64,000 nucleotides of DNA from Saonia flava (GTDB lineage Bacteria > Bacteroidota > Bacteroidia > Flavobacteriales > Flavobacteriaceae): NCBI RefSeq assembly GCF_011927795.1, contig NZ_JAATJJ010000001.1, forward strand, positions 2,605,062 to 2,669,061, read 5' to 3'. The notes beneath the pieces were generated by a model. That model was not told where the DNA came from and did no database searches. It saw only the letters and a program-made list of their open reading frames with translations. Below are positions 1 to 9,119 of this stretch, one piece after another. Within the stretch, counting starts at the first letter, position 1. Each line of letters opens with the position of its first letter. A program made the position numbers and the translations under genes.

Positions 1-517
1 CAGGGAGTGCACCCAAAGACCCCAAACCAACTAGAGAACCAGAGTCTTCAATGGTGGCGTCTGTAAAATAGAGTACAGAAAAGACTAATATGAAAGTGCC
101 AATAATTTCGGTCATAATGTTTGAGAATAGATGGGGAATAGCAGGTTTATTACAAAACACTGCTTTTTTAGTATCTCCATCAACAGTGCAGTCAAAATGG
201 GGTTTGTGTGTTATCCAGACCAAAAAAGCACCAATCATGGCCCCTATAAATTGTGCCAAAATATAAGGTCCCACCAAACTCCAGGAAAATTTTCCGGCAA
301 CCGCCAAGCCAATTGTTACTGCAGGGTTTATGTGAGCTCCACTATATGGAGCTGCAACCACCACACCCATATATACCGCCATGGCCCATCCGGTGGTAAT
401 TACAATCCAACCGCCACCATTTCCAAAGGTCTTTTGTAAGACGGTGTTTGCTACAACGCCACAACCTAAAGTCAACAAAAGGGCTGTTCCAATAATTTCT
501 GCTACAAAAGGTGTCAT
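1..517 (-). CDS. glpF: Glycerol uptake facilitator (MIP/aquaporin family), C-terminus cut by window edge
   Basis: Inner-membrane channel that lets glycerol diffuse into the cell, where GlpK traps it as glycerol-3-phosphate. I read it directly from the minus strand: an ATG at 517 opens a frame of 172 codons that runs off the window without a stop. Residues 1-172 show membrane helices and the first aquaporin box, HINPAV, with NPA at about 64-66. The second NPA box lies outside the window. The start is 6 bp after the glpK stop, so the two genes form one glpK-glpF operon. Family assignment is firm; glycerol rather than water as substrate is inferred from the glpK neighbour. Confidence 0.92.
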   Translation of the reverse strand, partial: MTPFVAEIIGTALLLTLGCGVVANTVLQKTFGNGGGWIVITTGWAMAVYMGVVVAAPYSGAHINPAVTIGLAVAGKFSWSLVGPYILAQFIGAMIGAFLVWITHKPHFDCTVDGDTKKAVFCNKPAIPHLFSNIMTEIIGTFILVFSVLYFTDATIEDSGSLVGLGSLGALP

Positions 518-523
518 GGCTAT

Positions 524-2017
524 TTATAAGTTGTTTTTTGACCAATATTGTATGGCATCGATAGCTTTATGCCAACCTTTGATGCCGTCACTAATTATAT
601 CTCTTTCGTTTGTTGGCTTAAAATGGACATCTACTTTCCAAATTTCCCGAATTTCCTCCAAACTGCCCCAGTAGCCCACTGCCAGTCCAGCTAAATATGC
701 AGCACCCATTGCAGTTGTCTCCACAATTTGTGGACGTACAGTTACTGTATTTAAAATATCCGCCTGAAACTGCATCAATAAATCGTTAACCGTTGCACCG
801 CCATCCACACGTAATTCATTTATTGCCACTCCAGAGTCTGCTTCCATTGCTTTTAGAACATCCATAGTTTGGTATGCAATGGCTTCTAAAGAGGCTCGAG
901 CAATATGGGCATCCGTACTGCCGCGGGTCAACCCAAAAATAGTTCCCTGGGCATGCTGATTCCAATATGGGGCACCCAATCCCGCAAATGCAGGTACCAC
1001 ATAAACCCCATCAGAACTTTTGACACTCGTTGCCAATTTTTCAATATCTGATGATTTTTCTATTATTTTTAATCCATCCCTAAGCCATTGGACCACGGCA
1101 CCTGCAATAAAAATGCTGCCTTCCAACGCATAATAGGTTTTATTGTTAATGGTCCAGGCCACTGTTGTCAACAAACCATTTTTGGAAACAATGGGTTTGT
1201 CACCAATATTCATCAACATAAAACATCCTGTGCCATAGGTATTTTTTACCATTCCTTTTTTTATGCACATCTGACCAAAAAGAGCAGCTTGTTGGTCACC
1301 GGCAATGCCCGCAATAGGAATACTACTTCCTAAAAAATCTGTGCCCCCGTAAACTTCACTGGACTGCTTTACTTTGGGCAACATACTTTTGGGAACATCC
1401 ATAAGCTGAAGAAGTTCGTCATCCCATTCCATTGTATTGATATTGAAAAGCAAGGTCCTTGACGCATTGGTAACGTCTGTAATGTGCAACGCTCCGCTTG
1501 TCATTTTCCAGATAAGCCATGAATCAATGGTTCCCATAAGGAGTTCGCCATTTTCCGAACGTTTTCTGGCACCATCAACATGATCTAAAATCCATTTTAC
1601 TTTGGTGCCAGAAAAATAAGAGTCTATCACTAGTCCTGTTTTTTCTCTAATGCTGTCTGATTTTCCTTGTTTTTTTAACTCATCACAAAAATTAGAAGTT
1701 CTTTTATCCTGCCAAACAATGGCATTGTAGATGGGCTTTCCAGTTTTTTTATCCCAAACAACAACGGTTTCCCTTTGATTGGTAATGCCTATGGCCCTAA
1801 TTTGTGAGGAACTAATACTTGCGTTTGAAAGTACTGCTTTGGCGATGTCCGATTGTGTATCCCAAATTTCCATAGGGTTGTGCTCTACCCATCCTGGCTT
1901 TGGAAAAATTTGAGTAAACTCTTTTTGCTCAACAGAGATGATATCTCCCTTTTTGTTGAAAATGACAGCACGAGAACTTGTTGTTCCTTGGTCAAGGGCC
2001 AAAATGTAATTGCTCAT
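524..2017 (-). CDS. glpK: Glycerol kinase
   Basis: Cytoplasmic ATP-dependent kinase of the FGGY family that converts glycerol to sn-glycerol-3-phosphate. At 497 residues it has the usual length. The N-terminal phosphate-binding loop DQGTTSSR is at residues 9-16, the family signature around [13 protein letters not shown] is in the first third, and the C-terminal ATP domain carries the motif [17 protein letters not shown]. It is first in a two-gene operon with glpF 6 bp downstream. No glycerol-3-phosphate dehydrogenase or repressor is visible here, so the rest of the pathway must lie elsewhere or beyond the left edge. Confidence 0.97.
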   Translation of the reverse strand: MSNYILALDQGTTSSRAVIFNKKGDIISVEQKEFTQIFPKPGWVEHNPMEIWDTQSDIAKAVLSNASISSSQIRAIGITNQRETVVVWDKKTGKPIYNAIVWQDKRTSNFCDELKKQGKSDSIREKTGLVIDSYFSGTKVKWILDHVDGARKRSENGELLMGTIDSWLIWKMTSGALHITDVTNASRTLLFNINTMEWDDELLQLMDVPKSMLPKVKQSSEVYGGTDFLGSSIPIAGIAGDQQAALFGQMCIKKGMVKNTYGTGCFMLMNIGDKPIVSKNGLLTTVAWTINNKTYYALEGSIFIAGAVVQWLRDGLKIIEKSSDIEKLATSVKSSDGVYVVPAFAGLGAPYWNQHAQGTIFGLTRGSTDAHIARASLEAIAYQTMDVLKAMEADSGVAINELRVDGGATVNDLLMQFQADILNTVTVRPQIVETTAMGAAYLAGLAVGYWGSLEEIREIWKVDVHFKPTNERDIISDGIKGWHKAIDAIQYWSKNNL

Positions 2018-2206
2018 ACTGTAAATATTACAAAGAAGTTTTAAAGTTATTAAATATAGTGATTGTAGATTTATTTAAATTTAGCATTATAATAAATGTT
2101 TTAAGATTTAAGTGAATTGCTGAGCATCACTATATTAAAATTGATAATTATTGGTTATCATATAGGTATTCAATATATTGATTTTAAGTGGTTTAAAAAA
2201 ATTGAA

Positions 2207-2740
2207 ATGAAAACGTATATAGCTTTACTAAGAGGAATAAATGTAAGTGGCCAAAAGAAAATTCTAATGGTGGATTTAAAGAAATCAATGGAGCAATTGG
2301 GACTAAAAGAGGTGGTTACCTATATACAAAGTGGCAATGTAGTTTTTAAAAGTGAAGATGAATTGGTTGATATTTTGGAGGATAAAATAAAAGAGACAAT
2401 TATGTCCAATTTTGGATTTGATGTCCCAGTTCTTGTTACCACTTTTGATATTTTAAACTCAATTTTGTTGAATAATCCCTTTTCAAAGGAAGAGGATAAG
2501 AAGCAATATTTTGTATTGCTCAAGGACGAACCAAAAGCATCATTAGTGGAGGAATTTCATGAAACAAGCTATAATAATGAAGATTTTGTAATTGCTGGCC
2601 AATGTATTTATTTGGTTTGTCATAAGGGAGCTGGGAATGCTAAACTGAATAATAATCTAATTGAAAGAAAATTAAAAGTTTCTGCTACAACAAGGAATTT
2701 AAGGACAATGACTAAGTTAGTGGAATTAGCAAGCGGTTAA
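2207..2740 (+). CDS. DUF1697 family protein
   Basis: Conserved cytoplasmic protein of 177 residues and unknown biochemical role. The start MKTYIALLRGINVSG is the typical DUF1697 opening and is chosen over a longer upstream frame whose extra 30 residues look like AT-rich non-coding translation. The motif TYIQSGNVVF and a basic C-terminus (KVSATTRNLRTMTKL) are characteristic of the family. It is monocistronic, with its stop overlapping the stop of the convergent tspO gene by 4 bp. No pathway can be inferred from the context. Confidence 0.85.
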   Translation: MKTYIALLRGINVSGQKKILMVDLKKSMEQLGLKEVVTYIQSGNVVFKSEDELVDILEDKIKETIMSNFGFDVPVLVTTFDILNSILLNNPFSKEEDKKQYFVLLKDEPKASLVEEFHETSYNNEDFVIAGQCIYLVCHKGAGNAKLNNNLIERKLKVSATTRNLRTMTKLVELASG

Positions 2741-3210
2741 TTCATTTCCCATATTTTATAGTTCAGCAAGGTGGCAAAACATACCCACAACAAATAGGGA
2801 ATCATAAGGTAGGCGGCGGTAGTGCTAACTATTCTAAACCAATTTATGGTAAATAAAATGAGCAATGCCAAAACCAAAATAATCAGAAGTGCCCAAAAAG
2901 GAGATTGAAATCCAAAAAATATAATACTCCAAAGAGCGTTTAGTAGAAGTTGAAATCCAAAATGGTATAGAGCTGTTTTTACCCAAATATGATAGAAACC
3001 TTTTGCCCAGACTAGGCCCGCTGCTATTCCCATTAAAATGTAGAGAACCGTCCAAACAGGGGCAAAAATCCAATTAGGTGGGTTATAGCTTGGTTTGTTC
3101 AAACCAATATACCAATCGTTAACAGAGTTTTGGGTAATCATGCTCGACAGAAAGCCAATGAGCAAACATATGCCAACAGATATAATTATATATGTGATTT
3201 TCTTTTTCAA
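2737..3210 (-). CDS. tspO: TspO/MBR family tryptophan-rich membrane protein
   Basis: Five-helix inner-membrane protein of the TspO/peripheral benzodiazepine receptor family, known to bind porphyrins and implicated in stress or tetrapyrrole responses. It has 157 residues, the usual size. The conserved segment NKPSYNPPNWIFAPVWT after the first helix and the many Trp and aromatic residues (VWAKGFYHIW, NALWSIIFFGFQSPFWA) mark the family. It is a single gene, convergent with the DUF1697 gene (4-bp overlap of stops). No photosynthesis or haem genes lie nearby, so its role here is open. Confidence 0.92.
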   Translation of the reverse strand: MKKKITYIIISVGICLLIGFLSSMITQNSVNDWYIGLNKPSYNPPNWIFAPVWTVLYILMGIAAGLVWAKGFYHIWVKTALYHFGFQLLLNALWSIIFFGFQSPFWALLIILVLALLILFTINWFRIVSTTAAYLMIPYLLWVCFATLLNYKIWEMN

Positions 3211-3280
3211 AAGGTTGGTTGCAAGCCAACTAAAATAGTAATTTATTTCAATTGAGAGCCTATGAAAAGTTGGTAAAAAC

Positions 3281-3288
3281 TATCTTTG
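3281..3288 (+). promoter_or_regulatory. Bacteroidota -7 box ahead of mvaD
   Basis: TATCTTTG matches the TAnnTTTG -7 consensus of Bacteroidota primary-sigma promoters exactly and lies 18 bp before the mvaD ATG. No TTTG-type -33 box is found at the usual 17-23 bp spacing, so strength is uncertain. It would drive mvaD, mevalonate kinase and the UbiA gene. Confidence 0.5.
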
Positions 3289-3306
3289 TCCAAATATATT
3301 TTTTAA

Positions 3307-4389
3307 ATGATTTCTACCCACTTTGTTCCCTCAGTGTATTCGCATCAAAAAAAAGAAGGAAAAGTAACATGGAAGGCCCCAAGCAATATTGCTTTGGTAA
3401 AGTATTGGGGCAAGAAAGAAAATCAGATTCCAGCAAATCCATCCATCAGTTTTACATTGGATGCCTGTGCTACAACTACAACTGTCAGTTACAAAAAACT
3501 TGAAAATAGAAGCCCAGAATTTTCAATAGACCTATTTTTTGAAGGGAAACCCAAAGAGGACTTTAGGCCAAAAATCGAATCATTTTTTAATAGAATAGAA
3601 CCATATTTACCTTTTCTAAAAGAGTATATTTTTATTGTTGAAACGTCCAATTCTTTTCCACATAGTAGTGGAATAGCTTCATCGGCGAGTGGTATGGCTG
3701 CCTTGGCCCTTTGTTTAATGAGCCTGGAAAAGGAATTAAATCCAGAGATGAGTTCAGATTTTTTTAACCAAAAAGCTTCGTTCTTGGCACGTTTAGGCTC
3801 TGGGAGTGCTTGTAGAAGTATCGAGGGGGATCTAATTCAGTGGGGAGAGCACAAAGAAATTATTGGTAGTTCGGATTTGTTTGCAATAAAATATCCATTC
3901 AAAGTTCATTCTGTGTTCAAAAATTATTTTGATACTATCCTTCTAGTTGATAAGGGGCAAAAACAAGTAAGCAGCTCAGTCGGCCACAATTTAATGCACA
4001 ACCACCCTTTTTCAGAAAAACGTTTTAAACAGGCACATGTAAATTTAAAAGGATTACAATCCGTATTTGAAAAAGGGGATTTGGATAAGTTTATTGAGAT
4101 AGTAGAAAGTGAGGCGCTTACACTGCACGCCATGATGATGACCAGTTTGCCCTATTTTATGTTAATGAAGCCCAATACATTGAATATTATTAACAAAATA
4201 TGGGAGTTTAGAAAAGCAACAAATACCCATATTTGCTTTACGCTGGATGCTGGAGCAAATGTTCATGTACTTTATCCAGAAAATGAGAAAGATGTCGTTT
4301 TTCAATTCATTAAAGATGAGTTGGTTGTATATTGTGAAGAACAACAGTATATTTGTGACAGAATTGGTTTTGGAGCCAAACAATTATAG
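3307..4389 (+). CDS. mvaD: Diphosphomevalonate decarboxylase
   Basis: GHMP-superfamily enzyme that converts mevalonate-5-diphosphate to isopentenyl diphosphate, the last step of the mevalonate pathway. It has 360 residues. The N-terminal signature APSNIALVKYWGK is at about 24-36 and the phosphate-binding loop SSGIASSASG at about 120-129. The start is supported by the 18-bp distance to a -7 box and by the length of the leader before the signature. The stop is 1 bp before the next start (mevalonate kinase), so the two are translationally linked. The other pathway kinase and HMG-CoA reductase are at 52-54 kb in this window. Confidence 0.95.
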   Translation: MISTHFVPSVYSHQKKEGKVTWKAPSNIALVKYWGKKENQIPANPSISFTLDACATTTTVSYKKLENRSPEFSIDLFFEGKPKEDFRPKIESFFNRIEPYLPFLKEYIFIVETSNSFPHSSGIASSASGMAALALCLMSLEKELNPEMSSDFFNQKASFLARLGSGSACRSIEGDLIQWGEHKEIIGSSDLFAIKYPFKVHSVFKNYFDTILLVDKGQKQVSSSVGHNLMHNHPFSEKRFKQAHVNLKGLQSVFEKGDLDKFIEIVESEALTLHAMMMTSLPYFMLMKPNTLNIINKIWEFRKATNTHICFTLDAGANVHVLYPENEKDVVFQFIKDELVVYCEEQQYICDRIGFGAKQL

Positions 4390-4390
4390 T

Positions 4391-5329
4391 ATGAAAGGAC
4401 CTCTATTTTATTCTAAAATTTTGCTTTTTGGAGAGTATGGTATCATTAAAGATTCCAAAGGACTTTCAATTCCCTATAACTTTTTTAAAGGAGCGTTAAA
4501 GACGGATGAAAATTTAGAGGGAGAAGCAAAAGAATCTAATGAAAGTTTAAATAAGTTTGTTTCCTATTTAGAAGAAATACAACAAGAGCAACCAGAATTG
4601 GTAACTTTTGATTTGAATGCTTTAAAAAGGGATCTTTCCAAGGGAATGTATTTTGACAGTTCCATTCCACAAGGATATGGAATAGGAAGTAGCGGCGCTT
4701 TGGTTGCTGCTATTTATGATAAATACGCTCAAAATAAAATTACAGTATTAGAAAACCTTACTAGGGACAAGCTTTTAAAGCTTAAGACCATATTTGGTAA
4801 AATGGAGTCTTTCTTTCATGGAAAATCTTCGGGATTAGATCCTTTGAACAGCTATTTAAGTTTGCCTATCCTTATTAATTCCCAAGATAATATAGAGTCT
4901 ACCAGTATTCCATCACAAAACTTAGAGGGAAAAGGCGCAGTCTTTTTGCTTGATAGTGGTATTACTGGGGAAACTGCACCTATGGTTCAAATTTTCATGG
5001 AAAAAATGAAACAAGAAGGATTTAGGAATATGCTCAAGAATCAGTTCATAAAACATACTGATGCTTGTGTGGAAGATTTTATTAATGGAAATGTGAAATC
5101 ACTTTTTGGGAATCTTAAGCAATTGTCCCATGTGGTTCTCAAAAACTTTAAACCAATGATTCCAGCAGAGTTTCACAAACTTTGGAAACATGGTATAGAT
5201 ACCAATGAGTACTATTTAAAACTTTGTGGTTCTGGCGGTGGAGGCTATATTCTTGGTTTTACCCAGGATATAGACAAGGCCAAGTTGGCCCTAGCAGGAC
5301 ATAAATTGGAAGTGGTTTACAACTTCTAA
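4391..5329 (+). CDS. mvk: Mevalonate kinase-like GHMP kinase
   Basis: Predicted ATP-dependent kinase phosphorylating mevalonate. From the ATG at 4391 the protein has 312 residues; a longer in-frame reading would run deep into mvaD and is rejected. It starts KILLFGEYGIIK (residues 9-20), has the GHMP ATP loop GYGIGSSGAL at about 95-104, and ends with the third motif LCGSGGGGYILGF. It sits 1 bp behind mvaD and 8 bp before the UbiA gene. A phosphomevalonate kinase role cannot be excluded from sequence alone, but the pairing with mvaD and the separate GYDIA-type kinase favour mevalonate kinase. Confidence 0.85.
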   Translation: MKGPLFYSKILLFGEYGIIKDSKGLSIPYNFFKGALKTDENLEGEAKESNESLNKFVSYLEEIQQEQPELVTFDLNALKRDLSKGMYFDSSIPQGYGIGSSGALVAAIYDKYAQNKITVLENLTRDKLLKLKTIFGKMESFFHGKSSGLDPLNSYLSLPILINSQDNIESTSIPSQNLEGKGAVFLLDSGITGETAPMVQIFMEKMKQEGFRNMLKNQFIKHTDACVEDFINGNVKSLFGNLKQLSHVVLKNFKPMIPAEFHKLWKHGIDTNEYYLKLCGSGGGGYILGFTQDIDKAKLALAGHKLEVVYNF

Positions 5330-5337
5330 AAATCAAC

Positions 5338-6243
5338 ATGTTTAGTCGAAAGAACAAACTCCTAATATTTAAATTAGTGAGCCTGTTTTCTGTTGTAAGG
5401 GGATATAACATCCTTATGATTACCCTTGCCCAATATTTGGCTTCCATTTATATTCTTGCACATGACTGGCCACTTAGAAAAGTGGTTTTTGACTTAAATC
5501 TTTTGCTTATTGTAACAGCCTCCGCTTTGGTAATTGCTGCAGGGTATATCATCAATAATTTTTATGACGCAGAAAAGGATTTAATCAATAAGCCGCGTAA
5601 GAGCATGTTGGATAAGTTGGTAAGTCAAAGATTTAAACTGACCACGTATTTTATTTTAAATTTTTTGGCAGTTTTTGCCGCCAGCTATATTTCTTTTAGG
5701 GCAGTGTTTTTTTTCTCTGCCTACATTTTTGGAATTTGGTTCTACTCCCATAAACTAAAGAGAATCCCTTTTGTTGGGAATTTGGTATCAGCTACATTGG
5801 CCATTGCTCCCTTTTTTGCTGTTTTTGTGTATTATAAGAATTTTGAAACAGTCATTTTTGTACATGCTGTTTTTCTTTTTCTACTTATTTTGGCAAGGGA
5901 GATGATTAAGGATTTGGAAAATGTTAAGGGAGATCTAGTGCAAAATTACAGAACGATTCCCATAATTTTAGGCGTAAAAGTTTCAAAAAGAATGATTGGA
6001 GTATTGGTGCTTTTAACTTTGATTCCCGCTTTTCTACTTATCAACAAGTTTGATGTTGGATATATGTACCTTTATTTTATTGGGAGTGTTATGCTCTTAC
6101 TTCTTTTTTTGGTATTGTTGTGGAAATCAAGTAGTAAAAAACATTATGTATGGCTGCACAATATTCTAAAGCTTATCATCATTGTAGGTGTTTTTAGTAT
6201 TTTATTGATTGATATTGATTTGGTTCTCCACCGAATTTTATGA
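5338..6243 (+). CDS. UbiA-family prenyltransferase (geranylgeranylglycerol-phosphate geranylgeranyltransferase-like)
   Basis: Polytopic membrane enzyme of 301 residues that transfers a prenyl chain to an acceptor. The first Mg-diphosphate motif is NNFYDAEKD at about 73-81 and the second acidic region is DLENVKGD, about 190 residues in. Some nine hydrophobic helices follow the UbiA plan. Its place in the mevalonate operon matches flavobacterial homologues annotated as geranylgeranylglycerol-phosphate geranylgeranyltransferase, but the acceptor cannot be read from the sequence; a quinone or other aromatic acceptor is possible. Confidence 0.8.
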   Translation: MFSRKNKLLIFKLVSLFSVVRGYNILMITLAQYLASIYILAHDWPLRKVVFDLNLLLIVTASALVIAAGYIINNFYDAEKDLINKPRKSMLDKLVSQRFKLTTYFILNFLAVFAASYISFRAVFFFSAYIFGIWFYSHKLKRIPFVGNLVSATLAIAPFFAVFVYYKNFETVIFVHAVFLFLLILAREMIKDLENVKGDLVQNYRTIPIILGVKVSKRMIGVLVLLTLIPAFLLINKFDVGYMYLYFIGSVMLLLLFLVLLWKSSSKKHYVWLHNILKLIIIVGVFSILLIDIDLVLHRIL

Positions 6244-6263
6244 ACAAACCCATATCCTTTGCC

Positions 6264-6271
6264 TACCTTTG
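6264..6271 (+). promoter_or_regulatory. Candidate -7 box ahead of the pseudouridine synthase gene
   Basis: TACCTTTG fits TAnnTTTG exactly and lies 16 bp before the chosen ATG at 6287, just after the UbiA stop. There is no clear -33 box. It suggests that the pseudouridine synthase can be transcribed independently of the isoprenoid operon. Confidence 0.35.
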
Positions 6272-6286
6272 CAAAAAATACAGTTC

Positions 6287-7120
6287 ATGGGCGACAGCAA
6301 TGACAAAAGAGCTTCAGGGAGACAAGGTGGAAACTTTAGAAAGAAAAGCTTTTCCAGGGGAAATTCACCTTTAAAAAAGAAAACGGAACAACAAAAACCT
6401 TCTGATCCAAATTCGATTAGACTAAATAAGTATGTGGCCAATTCTGGAGTATGTTCTAGAAGGGATGCGGATATTTATATTTCTGCTGGGAATGTAACAG
6501 TAAACGGTAAGCCAGTTACTGAAATGGGTTATAAGGTGAAGTTAAGTGATGTTGTAAAATTTGATGGACGTCTATTAAACCCTGAAAAAAAAGTATATAT
6601 TTTATTGAACAAACCCAAGGATTTTGCTACCACAGAAAAGGATGGTAGGGGAAGAAGAACTGCAGCGCAGCTGGTTCTTGGGGCATCAAAGTCTAAATTG
6701 ACACCTATTGGGAAGCTAGAAAAAGCAACAACGGGACTCATTATTTTTACCAACGATGGAGAAATGTTGACCAGACTGGCCAGGCCAAAAAATGGATTAC
6801 GAAAAATTTATCATGTGGAGTTAAACAAAGATTTGCGCTCGGAGGATTTAAAGAAGATACGGGAAGGAATTACTGTGGAAGAAAGTTTGGTTAGGGTTGC
6901 TGATATTAGTTATGTGGAAAACTCACCCAAAAGAGAAGTCGGAATAGAACTTTTTAGTAGTAGAAACAATATAGTACGTCGCATTTTTGAACATTTGGAG
7001 TATGATGTAGTAAAACTGGACCGTGTTGTTTATGCAGGACTTACTAAAAAAGACCTTCCACGTGGGCATTGGAGGCACCTTACCGCACAAGAAGTGGTTA
7101 ATTTGGGAATGATTAAATAA
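6287..7120 (+). CDS. RsuA/RluB-family pseudouridine synthase with altered catalytic motif
   Basis: Member of the RsuA/RluB/RluE/RluF family, which isomerises specific rRNA uridines. The ATG at 6287 gives 277 residues. A basic low-complexity tail (1-40) precedes an S4 RNA-binding domain (about 44-90) and the catalytic domain. The usual catalytic loop GRLD-xxTTGL reads GKLE-KATTGL, so the position of the catalytic Asp is Glu145. The later motif normally read as NRxVRR is NNIVRR (Asn228 instead of Arg). The C-terminal KLDRVVYAGLTKKDLPRGHWRHLT is otherwise typical of the family. It may be a divergent or inactive paralogue that still binds RNA. Fold is certain; activity is doubtful. Confidence 0.85.
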   Translation: MGDSNDKRASGRQGGNFRKKSFSRGNSPLKKKTEQQKPSDPNSIRLNKYVANSGVCSRRDADIYISAGNVTVNGKPVTEMGYKVKLSDVVKFDGRLLNPEKKVYILLNKPKDFATTEKDGRGRRTAAQLVLGASKSKLTPIGKLEKATTGLIIFTNDGEMLTRLARPKNGLRKIYHVELNKDLRSEDLKKIREGITVEESLVRVADISYVENSPKREVGIELFSSRNNIVRRIFEHLEYDVVKLDRVVYAGLTKKDLPRGHWRHLTAQEVVNLGMIK

Positions 7121-7434
7121 TAACCTTCTCCAATTTTTTTTGATTCTCAAAACTCAACAATAGATGTTAGTTTACATGACACTTATCTTAAAATCTCCCA
7201 TGTATATCCTTAAAGTATTTTGTCATTTGGATTGGAAGATGTGGAATAGGGTATTGGCTTTTAATTTGGTTTAAGAAGATACCAATAGTATGGATGACCC
7301 TTTTATTTTTTGTTTCTGTTGTTGTTCCAACTTTTATTGTTCTGGACAAGTATTATGATTACAATATCCGGACAGATTTTAATATACTTCTTAAATATTC
7401 TAACAACCTTCTTTTTTACAAAAAGAAAGGTTGA
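7121..7434 (+). pseudogene. Decayed remnant of a small membrane protein with an HDTY motif
   Basis: No intact gene lies between 7121 and 7530, but two neighbouring frames read as protein. Frame one (about 7139-7209) gives STIDVSLHDTYLKISHVYP and then a stop. Frame two (about 7219-7434) gives a hydrophobic stretch beginning FVIWIGRCGIGYWLLIWFK, a second hydrophobic helix (VWMTLLFFVSVVVPTFIVL), then KYYDYN and a stop. The order (HDTY segment, GYW-containing helix, second helix) resembles small flavobacterial membrane proteins whose HDTY segment recalls cytochrome c oxidase subunit I. The remnant lacks a start, contains a stop and is shifted by one frame, so it is called a pseudogene. Confidence 0.5.
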
Positions 7435-7473
7435 TTAATTATCTTCTATTAAGCTATAAATGGGATATTTCTA

Positions 7474-7491
7474 TAGCTTTTGCAAAAGCTA
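7474..7491. repeat. Perfect 18-bp palindrome
   Basis: TAGCTTTTGCAAAAGCTA is a perfect palindrome about 40 bp beyond the stop of the minus-strand M1 peptidase gene. It is not followed by a T-run on either strand, so it is a weak terminator candidate and could equally be a protein-binding site. Confidence 0.5.
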
Positions 7492-7530
7492 GGCACTGAC
7501 ACTTTTATTTCAATGGAAAAGGAGAAATTT

Positions 7531-9114
7531 TCATCTTTCTTCAAACAATAACCAGACATTTGGGTCTAAAACAACACTATCAGGCTTACTTTTTATTTTA
7601 ATTTCAAAGGTTTCGGAGCCTTTTGATATTTGTACAATTTCAGTTTTTAGATCTTCTCCATGGATAACTCCAATTTCAAGAGGAAATTGAAAGATATGAT
7701 GGTCCTGAATTTGGTTGATGGTAACCTTGAGCAAACCTCTTTTATAGGCCCAGTCCCATTTTAATTGAGGGTGTCCTTTTGTAAAAATCCATTGATTAAA
7801 GAAGGTTTCAAGATTTTTCCCCGAAACTTCTTCCATGATTTTTTGAAAATCACTGGTCATGGCATTGGCATTTTGGTAGGTTTTGTAATAAGTTCTTATA
7901 CCATTCCAAAAAGTTTCATCTCCCAGCTTATGTCGAAGCATGTTTAATATCCATCCTCCTTTTTGGTAGGTATTGGTGCTCAATACTTTCATGGGGTCAA
8001 TGATTGAAGGGTCTACAATGGGAGCAGGCTTTTTCTTATAATAGTCAATCACCTGTTTTCTATCCAATATAGATTCTTCTTTTCTTTTTTCATTGCCGTA
8101 AACACTTTCTAGGTATAAAATGCCAAAATAAGTGGCAAAGCCTTCACTTAGCCATACATGGTTCCAGTCATTTTCTGTTGCGGAATTTCCAAACCATTGA
8201 TGTGCAATTTCATGTGCTATTAAACCCTCTACTTCGTTTTTTCCGGTTACGGAATTTTCAAAATATGCAATGGTTCCGGCATTTTCCAATCCGCCCCATT
8301 GCGTTTTGGCCTGCATATTTGCCAATTTCGCATAGGAATAAGGACCAATATTGTCAATAAAATATTTTAGCACTTTTGTGGCTACCTTGTAATCATAAAA
8401 ACCATCCAATCGGTTCTCTGGATATACCCAAGCAGAGACGGGAATATCGTAAACCTCATCCAATAACATACTGGCAAATTTGGTTACACCTATTGTAACC
8501 ACTTTCATGGGGACAGGTGCAGGTTCCTTATAGGTTGTTAGTTTTAAGCCATTTCCTAAGCTACTCTCCTCAATTTTTTCACCTGTTGCTACTACATCAT
8601 AGTAATCTGGTGCGGTTATTCTAAATTCAATGGTTGCCTTATCAGAGGGGTGGTCTACCGAGGGCAACCAGTGGCGAGCCAAATTGGGCCAATTATCTCC
8701 AAAGAAAGAACGTTGCCCATATTTAGTGGTATCAATGACCAATCCTCTTTCTGGAACCCCGCTATATTGAATTTTAAAGGTCCTGGTTTTTTCATTGGAC
8801 GAAGTAGGTGTTATTTTAATCTTATTTTGCTCAAAAGTGTAATGAGTAACATTATCTCCTTCATAAACATTGGAAATCGTCATACCATACTCACCATTCT
8901 TGCCTACTAAATCCAAAGCAAACTGACCCACTTCTTTTGTAAAATCCACTGTAACCAGAGTCTCTCCTTTAATTTTGTCGTTTTCATCATTTAAAGAGAG
9001 GTTAAAAACATATTCTTTTACATCCGCAGAATTATTTCTTTGATACTGGTCTTGGGATTTGACGGAAGAAGTACCAATTAAAAGGAGTGTGACCAGTAAC
9101 TGGAGATTTTTCAT
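7531..9114 (-). CDS. Secreted M1-family aminopeptidase
   Basis: Zinc metallopeptidase that removes N-terminal residues from peptides, exported by a signal peptide (about residues 1-20). It has 527 residues: the N-terminal beta domain, the substrate-binding motif GGLEN at 274-278 (in place of classical GAMEN), the zinc motif HEIAHQW at 301-307 and the third ligand in WLSEGFATYF (Glu324, 18 residues after HExxH). It lacks the large C-terminal domain of the roughly 900-residue PepN type, as is usual for short Bacteroidota forms. It is 5 bp behind the GH43 gene and last in the arginine operon string. Confidence 0.92.
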   Translation of the reverse strand: MKNLQLLVTLLLIGTSSVKSQDQYQRNNSADVKEYVFNLSLNDENDKIKGETLVTVDFTKEVGQFALDLVGKNGEYGMTISNVYEGDNVTHYTFEQNKIKITPTSSNEKTRTFKIQYSGVPERGLVIDTTKYGQRSFFGDNWPNLARHWLPSVDHPSDKATIEFRITAPDYYDVVATGEKIEESSLGNGLKLTTYKEPAPVPMKVVTIGVTKFASMLLDEVYDIPVSAWVYPENRLDGFYDYKVATKVLKYFIDNIGPYSYAKLANMQAKTQWGGLENAGTIAYFENSVTGKNEVEGLIAHEIAHQWFGNSATENDWNHVWLSEGFATYFGILYLESVYGNEKRKEESILDRKQVIDYYKKKPAPIVDPSIIDPMKVLSTNTYQKGGWILNMLRHKLGDETFWNGIRTYYKTYQNANAMTSDFQKIMEEVSGKNLETFFNQWIFTKGHPQLKWDWAYKRGLLKVTINQIQDHHIFQFPLEIGVIHGEDLKTEIVQISKGSETFEIKIKSKPDSVVLDPNVWLLFEER

Positions 9115-9119
9115 GTGTT

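Noticed and set aside
7121-7434. Intact small membrane protein gene
   Set aside because: No single frame covers both conserved halves and no start is present, so only a remnant can be claimed.
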